Part shown: piece after piece, positions 1-11,700 of the stretch
Numbering within the stretch: the first letter of the stretch is position 1
How the letters are laid out: every line of letters begins with the position of its first letter
Assembly (NCBI GenBank): GCA_940671915.1
Contig: CALNVZ010001831.1
Location: forward strand, 27,076 to 91,075
Length of the DNA: 64,000 nt
Direction of reading: 5' to 3'
DNA from: Paracentrotus lividus
Lineage: Eukaryota > Echinodermata > Echinoidea > Camarodonta > Echinidae
The notes under the pieces: model-generated
Told to the model about the DNA's origin: nothing
The model's input: the letters and a program-made list of their open reading frames with translations, nothing else
Databases searched by the model: none
Position numbers and translations under genes: made by a program

Positions 1-249
1 TAGCCAGTATGTCTAGAATTTGTATGACTGTGTGTAGGAGCTCTGTGCCCAGGATTTCTAGAAAACTAAAGGGTAGAGTAGGCAGAACAGTGCATACAAA
101 GATTTAGTCAGTGAAGTGTTTTAAATAATCAAGCTAAATGTATAAGGTCTGCATTTAAGAAAAAGCTAATTATTAACATTGTTCATATGTGAGTAAGAGT
201 CGTGTTTAAACAATTGAGCAAAATGTTGTTTGGAAACATTTATTAGAAG
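1..249. other. Non-coding flank of fold-back element
   Basis: AT-rich sequence with no gene or clear repeat that I can recognise. It ends in ATTAGAAG (242-249), which is the left target duplication of the adjoining fold-back element. Confidence 0.5.
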
Positions 250-1743
250 TAGAGGTGGGCTATAAATGGGTCATGTTTCAGAACCAGGTTTGGCCTATCT
301 TATTTTAAGCAGCTCGTTGCCCAGATCGATATGCCACCAATTTTAAGAAAATCGGGCGAAAATTGAGACAGTGCGGGCCAAAAAACGATTTTAAGGGGGC
401 GTGGCCAAAAAATGCTGAGTCATCGTTTTTCAAAATTTGAAAAAGCTGTAATTTTTTTATTAAAAGGGCTATAAAATTGATTCTGGTGTCTAATAATATG
501 TTTATCAGCCTGATAAATCCAATGGCAGTGTCAAAATTGCAAATAGTGATGTAGAAAGTACTGAAAAGGGAGAATTAGAGTTTTAACCCTTTAATTACTG
601 GTAGGGTTTGTGAAGGCACCCCTAGACAAATTGTGTTGCCCAATTGAAACCGCCGCGTTTTCAGAAATGTCGTTTCATGTATGTTTTCCTTACAGTCTTA
701 CCGATTTTTTGACACCAAGTTCATTGAATTCGGACATTCGACAAGAGGATTACTTGACCTTTCGTGGCCAAAGGTCAAACCGAAATTTGAGATTTTTGAT
801 ATTTTGTGTACAAAACCAATGGTAAGGTCAGATTTCCTATTTTACTCTATAAATCACAGGTAACTCATTCTTGAGACTGGTTCTAGTATGTATTCAGAAT
901 GAGAATTGATCCAGATAATGATTTGAACTATCAGAAGGTCTATATCTATAATAATTCTTATGTATTTCATTGTTTTATGAATTTCTTATGTATTCTATTG
1001 TTTTTATTCTTACGTGTATTATCTGTGTTTTCCATTGTTTTAGGAATTTTAAAACTTCAGGCCTTCATTGAGATTCGGTTTCATTCTCAATTAACAATAA
1101 AAGCAGTCTAAAGCATGATTTACCTGTGATTTATAGAGTAATATAGGAAATCTGACCTTGCCATTGGTTTTGTACACAAAATGTCAAAAATCTCATATTT
1201 CGGTTTGACCTCTGGCCACGAAAGGTCAAGTAATTCTCTTGTTGAATGTCCGATTTCAATGAACTTGGTGTCAAAAGATCGGTAAGACTGTAAGGAAAAT
1301 ATACATGAAACAACATTTCTGAAAACGCGGCGGTTTCAATTGGGCAACACAATTTATCTAGGGGTGCTCTCACAGACCCTACCGGTAATTAAAGGGTTAA
1401 AACTCTAATTCTCCCTTTTCAGTACTTTCTTCACCAATGTTTGCAATTTTGACACTACCATTGGATTTATCAGGCTGATAAACATATAAATAGACACCAG
1501 AATCATTTTTATAGCCCCTTTAATAAAAGAATTACATCTTTTTCAAATTTTGAAAAATGATGACTCAGCACTTTTTGGCCACGCCCCCTTAAAATCGTTT
1601 TTTGGCCCGCACTGTCTCAATTTTCACCCGATTTTCTTTAAATTGGTGGCATATCGATCAGGGCAACGAGCTGCTTAAAATAAGATAGGCCAAACTTGGT
1701 TCTGAAACATGACCCTTTTATTACCCCTTTATAGCCCACCTCT
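250..1743. mobile_element. Fold-back DNA element, hAT-like, non-autonomous
   Basis: The left arm (250-864) and right arm (1119-1743) are near-perfect reverse complements around a spacer of about 250 bp, so the element can fold into one long hairpin. The termini read TAGAGGTGGGCTATA and its complement. ATTAGAAG occurs directly outside both ends (242-249 and 1744-1751), an apparent 7-8 bp target duplication. An 8 bp duplication with TIRs of this kind is typical of the hAT superfamily, so that assignment is inference. Short ORFs of 71 and 80 codons in the two arms are mirror copies of each other and not evidence for a gene. No transposase is present. Confidence 0.8.
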
Positions 1744-1822
1744 ATTAGAAGCCTTTTGTTAAACACAGTTTGCTCAGCTTCGTCAGCTACGTCAAGCTGA
1801 GAGGGAAAATGCTACATAATAA

Positions 1823-3232
1823 TGTTGAAAAGGAACAAAAGTAGCAGGGTTGAAAAGAAACCCAACTTGAAAACTTAGCTAGGTTGAAAAGAAACCAAGG
1901 AAGAGCTAAAGTAATGGTTGAAAAGAAACCAAAATTTTAAAACGTAGCAGAAGGGTTGAAAAGACACCCAGGGTTGAAAAGAAACCCAGAATTTTACAAG
2001 AGGTTGAAAAGAAACCCAAAGTAATAAGGTTGAAAAGAGACCAAAAATGAGACTTAAAGGTTGAAAAGACACCAAAAAGTCGTAGAGCTCAAAAGGTTGA
2101 AAAGACACCAAAAACTTGAAAAGGTTGAAAAAGACACCAAGTCGTAGCTGGGCAGTTCCAAGCAAAACAGGACATGGAGCTGAAATTTCAATGTGCCGCT
2201 GTGCCTTTGAAAATGCAAATTAGGATCTGAAATTACCACAAAGGCTTCTTTACAATACAGCCAATCATTTAAGTTTTAAAAATATGCGATTCGGTATTCT
2301 TGCGCTGAATAATCGATCAAACCCAAATTTGCACGTATGGGACTATGGGGCTTTAAATGCCTCTAATTCTTATATCTCGTCACTTTTTGCCAATTTTTTT
2401 GGCTAAATGTAATTGTCATGGTCTACTCCAACAAACTTTGGTATTAATATTTCTTTATAATGCATTTCTCCTCATGAAAAAGACCGGGAAACCACACGTC
2501 ACTCCGTAACCGTCACTCCGTAACCGGACAAGGGTTCAAGTTTTAAGCCATAATTAACAAAATATTCAACCAATTTTTTTATGCAAGGTGGCATATTATA
2601 CCTAGAATAATATAGAATCCAATCAATAACTCAAAATTGTGATAGTCATTTAAATTTCACAGAGTTTAAGCAAAATGTTTTCTGCTCAAATATGCATGTC
2701 CATTTTGCGTCACTCCGTAACCATGATTATGAATATTCATCTCTCATTAATAAAGAGGAGCGCTGTAAAAAAAATTAGCATTTTGAAAAGAGGGTACCAT
2801 CAGCTTTGGTCATGAACCATTTCTTTGTAAATAAAGATTAAAGCTTTGATGATAAACTTGTTTGAATGCTGAAATGTTGCTTCTGAATGTCACTCCGTTA
2901 CCTTGGAACTGCCCAGCTATAGGTTGAAAAGATACCAGAAAATATAGCTAAAGGTTGAAAAGAAACCAAAGTAATAACTGAAGGTTGAAAAGATACCAAA
3001 ATATTGCTATTGTTGAAGGCTGAAAAAAAAAAAATAGCTTATCGTTGAAAGAAATGAATAAAAAAGATAGTTCATCGTTTAAAGCACGTAAGAAGGAGCT
3101 ATAAGGTTGAAAAGATACCAATATGATAGCTAAAAGAAAAGCTATGTTAAAAATTGTTAGTCGTTAAAGGAAACGATAAAAACAGCTCGTCGTTGAAAAG
3201 ACACGAAATAAAGAGCTAATGGTTGAAAAGAA
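1823..3232 (+). repeat. Array of small GGTTGAAAAGAAACC hairpin repeats
   Basis: About 20 copies of a 15-17 bp motif occur every 25-40 bp, with AGCTA-like words between many of them. Each is a 3-5 bp stem around a GAAAAGA-type loop. The stems vary but stay complementary: TGTT/AACA at 1823-1837, GGGTT/AACCC near 1848, GGTT/AACC near 1883, TCGTT/AACGA at 3161-3176, TCGT/ACGA at 3190-3206. Weaker members continue at 3528 and 3646. The array is split by an inserted element (2150-2914). Two minus-strand ORFs here are read-throughs of the repeat and not genes. The function is unknown. It may be non-coding sequence of a retroelement, since a candidate LTR lies downstream at 4754. Confidence 0.75.
2150..2914. 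mobile_element. Short inverted-repeat element with CACTCCGTAACC motifs
   Basis: The termini GGGCAGTTCCAAG and CTTGGAACTGCCC are perfect inverted repeats. AGCT flanks both sides (2146-2149 and 2915-2918); because AGCT is itself a palindrome, it may be a 4 bp target duplication or part of the TIR. The interior contains CACTCCGTAACC or a close variant at about 2502, 2513, 2710 and 2890. A diverged fragment of the same element lies at 25555-25815, which confirms a dispersed repeat. It interrupts the hairpin array and so inserted after it. No coding capacity is seen. Confidence 0.7.
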
Positions 3233-3273
3233 ACCAGGATATTAGAGTGAAACGGCAAAGTAGCCAAGTTAGT

Positions 3274-3399
3274 GAAATCTTAGAGATTTGTAGTTAGAAA
3301 TCCACAAAGTTATAATAAGTGGAAATTTGAGTATTGGAAATCTTAGAGATTTGTAGTTAGAAATCCACAAAGTTATAATAAGTGGAAATTTGAGTATTG
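3274..3399 (+). repeat. 63-bp tandem duplication
   Basis: Two adjacent, practically identical 63-bp units start at 3274 and 3337, each opening with GAAATCTTAGAGATTTG. That word is itself an imperfect inverted repeat (AAATCT/AGATTT). Confidence 0.85.
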
Positions 3400-4753
3400 G
3401 AAAAATTTACTTAAATATGAGAGTTATTGAACTCCAGAGTCTTCACAAGAAAAATGTAATGTGAAGGTAAATAATAGATATTGTAACTATATAGAGATTA
3501 TCCAAAACAGGATAATGATAGATACAAGCTTTGAAAAGAAAGGCAAAAAATCCGAGAGGGTAAAAATCTACCCCAGAGGAAAAGAAAAATAGAGATAAAA
3601 ATATAACTTGCAACTGGAAAAGTTGAGTTTATTTTTGGATGATTGAAAAGAAATTCGGTCATCGCCCCCTTAACATGCGTTAACTGGTAACCTTTAACCT
3701 ATGCCGGAGTGACCTAGGTTAAAAACCGAAAGTCTGAGAGATGTACTTCGAGGACTGGTAAGATGGCACGTTACAGTGGTTCAGGCAATGCTAGTGCCCG
3801 TGATGTCAGGTAGAGGCGATTCTTTTGGACAGAAAAGAAACCTCAAAATTGTGAAAATTTTAAAAATCAGTTGCTAAGGTAGTAAACGAATTGCAACTTG
3901 AATTTTGTATTGAAAAGAAAGACCTTTCTTGTTAAGGCTGTTTATTAGTCACAAAAGCTATGTGATAAATTAAATGCTGATGTTGTAAAAGTAAAACAAA
4001 TCACAGTGTTGTTTGGTACCACATGGAAAATGGGTAGCCAGAAATTAAGTCAAAACAAAGGAGTTTTAGACAAAATAATATTGCCCAGTATCAGTTTGAA
4101 AGCACTGGAGCATGATAGAAATTAAATGTCTGAAAAAGAAGGCATTACTTAGTTATCTTCAAAGGAGGAAGAAGACCTGGATGACATCGACGACTCAGCA
4201 GATGAGGTGACTAATTAACATCGCGCCATCACAAAAGGAGCCCGATCAAGAACCAACGATCTAATCAACGATGTGATGACTACAAGATCGAAGCGCGAAG
4301 CTACAGAACTAACTTTATAGACTGATAGCAGGACCTTCGAGCTTCGAATCAGATGATCTTGTAAATACGAAGAATGACTTTCGCGATTTGTAAATAGAAA
4401 CCAGAGCGGAATAAACAAGGGACCTTTCGCTCTGAGCTTTTGTAGGATATAGAGTTAGTTAAACATAATTGAACTCATAAAGTAGCCTATAGTGCATGTG
4501 AAACTTCAATAACCAAAAGAAATTGGAAATACCTACAAATTACAAAGTCAGCGAAACACCGGATTTATAAGATGCAGATATCATCAAGAACAAGGACTCA
4601 GTTTAAAATGAAAAATGAAACACTGGACTCAGTTGAATAAAAATACAAGATGTGACTGCATGCATAAAAGTGAAAATCAGATATGTTAGAATATGCATGC
4701 TCATCAACAGTTACAGATAAAAATGATTTCATCTTTCTTTAAAGAAAGGGAGG
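3400..4753. other. No recognised gene; possible retroelement 3' interior
   Basis: Purine-rich sequence with stop-ridden reading frames. A 16-codon ORF begins at the ATG at 3763 (MARYSGSGNASARDVR) and has no recognised homology. It contains further degenerate GAAAAGAAA words (3531, 3646, 3831, 3914), compositionally linked to the array at 1823-3232. It ends in the purine tract AAAGAAAGGGAGG just before the candidate LTR, which would fit a polypurine tract. It is probably the decayed end of a retroelement. Confidence 0.35.
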
Positions 4754-5060
4754 TGTGGTGATTGGTGATATCTCATGTTTAATTATAATATGTCATAGTC
4801 TTTGCGATGAGAAGACTTGAGCAAAGACTACTTATTTAGGTCATGTTAATGTAATGTTTACAAACAGTCTAGTGCCATGAACTGTAGTGACCTCGTGATG
4901 ATAGTTATATGAGCCAGGTCACTTTCATGGAATAATAATGTACTGTGAGGATACAGTAAATCCTCACTTGTTATAACATCTCAAGTCACAGCAAGACGCA
5001 TTAATAAAATGTGCTCTAGACATAAACCTTAAATGTCCATCCAGCCTCTATTTGTGATCA
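4754..5060 (+). repeat. Candidate 3' LTR of a retroelement
   Basis: Starts with TGTGGTGATTGG immediately after a polypurine tract (4741-4753), as an LTR would. An AATAAA signal lies near 5004. No second copy is visible upstream in the window, so neither the end coordinate nor the LTR identity can be confirmed. The right boundary is a guess. Confidence 0.35.
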
Positions 5061-5528
5061 TCACTGATGTCATATCCATTACACCCACATACTACTCGTT
5101 TATACTGTTGGTCTTACATGCCCCATTCTCTGGTAAGTTTACAGTTAGATCTATAGTGTTTCATGAGGGTTTCTACCTGAAGACAAAAAGACTGTCAACA
5201 ACCGCTTTATTATATGAGGATTTTATATTGTTAATGTTTGTGGTCTGAAATTGCTTGTAACATATCTTTTACAGTATGTTAAAAATCTGTGCAAAACCAT
5301 TGAAGCCTATGTCAAGGGCATAATATGCTTTAACCAATTGTGGACTGAGTCCTAGTATACTTGGGCTGAGGTCTATGGGAAATTTGAGTTATAGCCAAAT
5401 CAACTCGTCTCCAACAGGTTAAAGCAATTTGAGGAGTTACATGACTGGAAAGATGCACAAAAAAGTCTGGTTATATTATATGATATTACAATCTCTGTGA
5501 AAACTACACATTATCCTCATCTTTGCAG
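5061..5528 (+). other. Presumed intron upstream of RNF31-like exon
   Basis: No coding exon was recognised. It ends with the acceptor ATCTTTGCAG at 5519-5528. The preceding exon, expected to carry RING1 and the start of the IBR, was not found and probably lies outside the window. Confidence 0.5.
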
Positions 5529-5736
5529 TGTAATTCTGGCTTCCTGAATGGAGCCCCTGAAAGGCGTAAGATGAGATGTCCCGAGTGCAACAAGCTAACC
5601 TGCTTCAAATGCAAAAAGCAATGGATGGACCAACATGAAGGGATTAGCTGTGAGGCCTTCCAGGAATGGAAAGAGGACAACGACCCTGATCTTCAGGCCC
5701 AGGGTCTGGCTGCTCACCTCAATGAGAATGGCATTC
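5529..5736 (+). CDS. RNF31: RNF31-like exon: IBR second half and RING2 linker
   Basis: Encodes CNSGF, then the zinc ligands CPEC and CFKC, QWMDQHEGISC and DPDLQAQGLAAHLNENGI. This matches the HOIP IBR and the helix leading into RING2. Acceptor TTTGCAG before 5529, donor GTGAGT at 5737. It ends in phase 1: the last C joins the next exon's AG to make a glutamine codon. Confidence 0.92.
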
Positions 5737-8700
5737 GTGAGTATAGTCTACTCCCATTATATTGAGATGCTTGGCCAAATACCTTGTTGAACTGTGAATA
5801 TTTTTACTGGCCTTTTCCAGCTACGTGTACAATTATTTTGTTTAGTTTGAACGTGGGCCACATTGGACAAGGGTGAATGGTCAAAAGGTCAATAAGCATG
5901 GTGTGAAAAGCCCTTTATGCACAATAATTTGCTATAGCAGGGCCCGCTGGGAGAACAGTTGTCAGAACTGAAATGACTACCCTGGGTAAATGAAACGATA
6001 TTATTATTATTATTATTATAGTTTTGAATGAGGTTCGCCATATTCACCCCAGTGGTACCTCTGTCCTTGGCTCAATTTTGAATATGGACCCAAAGGTTAA
6101 CAGAACCCCTGTATTGAAATGATTTAAATTCAGTGTTTGTATTATATCTTCTTCAGTGCTTACCAAATGACCATTTCTCATTTTCAATCCGCAGAGTGTC
6201 CACGTTGTATGATGAGGTATGAGCTAGCCAAGGGTGGATGTATGCACGTCAAATGTCCTCAGTGTACCTTTGAATTCTGCTGTGGATGTAACCAGCCCAT
6301 GAAGAAGGGAGAGGTCAGTTCAGCCAGTACTTGCCTTGCTCTTCTATTTCCTTGAATAAATCTTGTGTAATGTTCAACCTTGAATTTATATCCTATCTCT
6401 GGAAATCAGAGAAAAACTGGGAAATGAGTTTCGCTTTTCCAGTCAGGAAAATTCAGGGTGATTGAGAAAAATAACAATTTAATGATTAGGGAAAAGTCAG
6501 GGAATTTCTTATTCTGTTGTTTCTGTAGTTTTGCAGTGAACACATTCTTTAATTTGCTGCGACACATCAGAATTGGTTGAAATAGCTGGAAATATTTATC
6601 ATGGAATTTTGAAAATCCATCTGAGAATATAAATGGAAAATGACCTCTGTGAAAATAGTTTGCAAAAAGATAAAGCTGACCCTGAAATGCCAGAAAACAA
6701 ATGAGTGTTTTCGCTCTTGTTTCCAGGATTGTAACAGGTTTGCCTCCTGTCGTAATAAAGGTCTTCATGCACACCATCCAAGGGATTGTCTCTTCTATCT
6801 CAGAGAGGAAGATATTACTTTCCTTCAAAAACTTCTTAACGTAAGTGAAAGTATTTACCACCTCGAAACTCAAGATTTCAGCAGAGGTATAGACGAATTT
6901 GAGAAGCGTTTCATGGAAGCGAGCCCTCTATGTGCCCGCCATATAGCTTGGGGGCTTCCAATGTACTACGCATGCACCATGTGCGCGTATGTCTGCGCGT
7001 TTGTTCATTTTCCTTTGTTATGCATACATGCGCACACACGAACATGCGTAGTACAATTGGAAGCCCCCGCCCCCGCGCGCAATGGCTGCCACCATGTAGC
7101 ATCACCCAAACCAAATTCGTCTGTAGCTTGTGCCTTTTAATGTCTTCTTTTTTCTTTCAAAAAAATAGAAATATAGTGTCATAAAGATGTAACTGCTGTG
7201 AACAATCATCACTGTTATCATGAATATTTGTTTTTAAAGGTATTCAGGACCTGAAAATGTCCCATCATCATGCTCTATCAGGTAAACATGTCTAGGCATC
7301 TGAATAATCCTAATATTTACTTCAAAAGAATGATATATTTGCCTACTTTGCTATTCGTCCTCGAATCGCCCAACCTAAAGATACTTTAACCCCGAAAATT
7401 TTGCTCTATTGTCTCCTTATTGTCTCCTCATCCCTTCCACTATAAGAAGGGCGCCCTCTTACGACAAGGGCACTCGGCAAAAGCCTTCCCATAAATCCTC
7501 CTCTTTTCTCATCGGCTGCCGCCGAGCTAGTAACCTCGAAAAATTGCTCCCGCAAATGGGTTTGTTTTTCACTTTTTTTGTGATATTTTGATGCCTATTT
7601 GTGTGGGGTCTTGCTCTTAGTCGTCCTAGCTGACGTCTAATTCGTGGTTTCCCATATTTGGGAGTAGTTTGAGGGCCGTTTTTTGAGTATTTCTCTTGGT
7701 TTGACGGCGACTTCTCCCTTGGTTTTGACCATTCATTACGTGCGTGTTTTGAGTGCATCCCCGTGGTTCGGGTTCCTTTGTTCTCCCGTACCGCGCTTCA
7801 TCACACACGGTATAGTGGTGTTTTTGTTTGGGTGGGGCGAGTCCTTTGTGACTTTAATTCCCTTCCCAGGGCAGAGCTTTTAGCTCGTTGTATAATTTTC
7901 CGTTGTGTTTTTCTTTTCTTATATTGCAGGAGGTAATTAATCCGAGGGAAGAAGACCACTATCCAAGTGTGATTTCTCCGAAGACTTCCGACATCGCCGG
8001 CTCATCGGAGAGATGTGAATACCGGGAAGTCACGAAGTCTGGGATCTCTACCAAATTATAGTAGAAGCCACGGAGCAGTTAGACAGACGCGGATATCGGA
8101 CGGAACGAAAGCTGTTCAGACCAGAATACCTGAAGAAAATATCGAGATTCACAACCCCGCACAGGGGGGCGTATGGGCCAGTGGCAACGCGTAAGACCAC
8201 ACCCACGGTACCGCAAACCCCTGTAAAGTCGTCGCGGGAATCGCAAAATAGCGAGTTCCCAGGGAAGGTTACGACGTCTGTCGGCCGACCCAGTGACGCA
8301 CCCCAAATCGATCTTGGTGAGGGATCGAGGAGGGCAACTTCAATTAACGATCATGGTTTCTCCATCGATCTAGTGGAAGTTGTGGGATCGATCGTGAGAC
8401 CTTTCCAAATCTAGATCAATATCGATCGAAGGTCGGGTTACCACCTGAGATCGATCAAGTATCGATAGCCAGGGATCGATCCCTGGTAAATCGATCACAA
8501 CAGAATCGATCATAACAGAATCGATTACAACAGAATCGATCACAATTGAATCGATCACAACAGAATTGATCACAATTGAATCGATTACAACAGAATCGAT
8601 CACAATTGAATCGATTACAATTGAATCGATCACAATTGAATCGATCACAACAGAATCGATCACAATTGAATCGATCACATCAGAATCGATCACAATTGAA

Positions 8701-11700
8701 TCGATCACAACAAAATCGATCGCAATTGAATCGATCCCGCCAGAATCGATCTCTGAGGAATCGATCATGACATAATCGAGTATGAATGAATCGATCCCAC
8801 CAAAATCGATCCCTGGTGAATCGATCATGTCAGAATCGATCATAAACATGTCGATCTCTACAATCTCGATCACTAATGGTTCCTACCCTGGTAAAACGAT
8901 CGCTCCAGAACTGATCACTATGGATTGTTTCTGATAAATAATTCAAGTCAGAAATTTTAATTAATTCGATCGCTCCAAAATTGATCGTTAATAAAGTCGG
9001 GGCTCACAACCCCGCACAGAGGTGCGTAAGTCATGGGGGCAATTCATAAGTCTACATCCACGTTACCGCAAGCTCTGGTGAAGTCGTCACGAGAACCTCA
9101 ATATTACCTTCCAGGGAAGACCTTGCAGCGCCTGGCCGACCCAGCAACGCATCCCTTTTGATTGAAGGGCAATTTCAAGCAACGATCATGGCAAATCGAT
9201 CGTAATTAATTGATTGCCATGTGAACAATCTCCAAGGACCGCGAAATTATTCAGCGGGATGTGATCGGTCTAACGTGTTCGTCAGTGCTTCTCATATAAG
9301 GGACCCAACTTCCAACGACAAAGATCACCTTTTGGTTCGAAATCAATCCAGAAGTTTGAGATCGTCAGGAGGGTGTCTAATCTACCAAGATTGTCGGAAG
9401 ACCCTCCTTCTCAGAATACTAGGGTGTTTAGAAGAATTTAATCTTTCTTTGAGTCTATCGAAATTCCATCTTCTGTCTAATTCTCCGAAGTCTGTCTACC
9501 TTTCAAAACGGTAGAGCACCTATCTAGTAGGCTTGAAGTCTCGGGTTTAGTTCCCGATGGAATCCATTTCGCGGGACAGAGTTAGAAGCTCTCCCTACAT
9601 TTTCGGAAGATTTCTCGACAGCGCCAGTAGTCAATCGGAGATCTTACTGTCAGCAAAATTCGAGACCCACCGGTAGGGACTTGGGATTGGTACCGGAGTC
9701 TCTTGGAAATGGGTCAACTTCTACCACGTCGCAGTTGCTGGTTGCTAAAATTTTCGGGCCAGACGTCACAGCAGATCATCCCTCAGAGTCATGTCGCTTC
9801 GACCACTCCGTTGTATGAGTTTCCGTCGGAACCTAAGAAGGTTACGCACAGATCCGAGGGGATTAGCCTCTCCCTCCATGGAGTTCAGTTCTCACGGATC
9901 GGCACCGAAAAAATTTTAGATTCCTCTAACTAAGAGGAGGAGGGGGTGTTTGATACCAGATCATCGTCCCATCCTTGCAAGTGGTACTCAGATCGCGCTT
10001 CGAGGGTGTTGGTCAACGAAGCCGCGACGTTTTAGACCCGTCTATCTGATCGGTCAAAGAGGACGTCTGAGTTATTTCTTCAGATGAAGGAGATACCCTC
10101 GGAAGAGAAAGTTCACTGCTCAGTTTCAGACTCAACCGAGGCTGTCCGGGAGAGTCCGGATTTTATCCTAAATACGATCCATATACAGGATTCGAACCGG
10201 AAGTAACACAGAGTCATATGGAATTCCCGATTTAGATCTGACGAGAAACAGATCCTTGAGTTATCTCCCTAAAACTCACAAGAGAGTTAAGAGAACGACT
10301 AAGGTGAGATTCATCCTTCGGCCAGGAGGGCGAGGAGTCTTTCTTTTCAGACATTATCTCCGATACTGTTTGGGACGACAGATAAACTAAGGGTCACTAA
10401 TCGGACCACACGAACAAAGAAGGTTCACTTGTAGCTAGTCCGATTGCTCCCGGAGTCAAATTGAGGGAGGTTAATATCAGGGGGATCAAACTCCTAGCGT
10501 CTCTAATGAGCTGGAGTTTCGATTTCCGACAGGGTAAAATTTTTGTCTTGAAAAAGTTTCATCCCTGGCGGCCTCTCATCTGTGACCTCGTTCCCACCAG
10601 ACGGATAGAGACCGCAGGGAAGAGATTTTGAGAGAACTTACATGTAGGGGCAAGAATGGCTTGTTCCCAGATATACTGGACAGGATTCCGGTGGACTCCT
10701 AATCCCGTGGGGGTCAGGATGTTGCAGAGGCCGAGAAGAAGGCTAAGGAACTTCAGAGAAGGTCAGAGAGATTTGGAAACAACCTCCGAGACTGTTCATT
10801 ACGCAATCGGTTTGTACCAACAACCCTCACGTCGACCTTTTTCCTACCAGGATCAACCGTCTGACAATGAGGTCAGAAGCGACGCTCCGCATCAGGGCCA
10901 GTCGGGTCGCGGAGGTCACGATGGTCAGGGGGGTAGAGACGGTGACAGGAGTAGTTCAGCTCCGCTTCAAACTCTCACCCTTTTTTGTAGGGGAGGGAAG
11001 CGATAGAGGTGACTTCCCGCCAACGTTGGGAAATAATGGGTCCGGTGGAATGACGACTCCGGAGATTCCTCCGATTTGGAAATCGATCACAAACGATTGT
11101 TATCCTTTCAATGATCAGAGTCGGTCTCTTTATAGACCTAGAGGAACCTCTACCCGGGGGTATCCTCAGGAGTCATCCACCCATCCTTTCGACGTGTCCT
11201 TTGTCATGGAGCACAGCTCAAGAGAAGAAATAGAGGTAGTCACAATCTACCCACATTTTGTGCCTATCTCCTATAGTCTTTTTCCCCAAGCACGGAGGTT
11301 CGATTCGTGTGTTCCTCAATGTGAAGACCATCAACAGACTCAAAGTTTTAGACTTCATCATCTATTGAAAGAGTTAGGAGTTGTTTCCAACCTATCTAGG
11401 GACTCAACCGGACATCGCGAATCATCTGACGAGACCCAGTTTGGAGATAGTAGAAGTTCCGAGCCGCCTAACGGGGCCTCGGATCGCGTTGAGAAGGGTT
11501 CAAGCGATAAAATGACAAGGATGTTTATGATGACTATCGAAGTTATTAGTCCTGGTTCCCAAAATGGCAGACTAATAACGCGACCTCTCAGTTTCGGCTC
11601 TTGAAACTTTTTAGTCTGAATGTCAGTTCGCCTCCGTCGAGGATTTTCTTTTCTACTGGAAATAGACCACAGATGCATCACAGTTAGGAGGGAGAGGTCA

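Noticed and set aside
1875..2239. Two minus-strand ORFs rich in LVSFQPF-type repeats
   Set aside because: They are translations of the GGTTGAAAAGAAACC array. Repeat period and frame do not match a protein repeat, and flanking frames close quickly.
1823..3232. GAAAAGAAAC words as interferon-response (IRF/ISRE) sites
   Set aside because: The ISRE consensus needs two bases between the GAAA half-sites (GAAANNGAAA). Here only one base separates them, and the stem covariation is better explained by structure.
8370..8873. 167-codon minus-strand ORF as a gene
   Set aside because: It is the reverse reading of the 15-bp ATCGAT array in a plus-strand retroelement. There is no domain and it is low complexity.
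10185..10215. tRNA gene from the word GGATTCGAACCGG
   Set aside because: An isolated box-B-like word on the minus strand, without D-arm or acceptor pairing.
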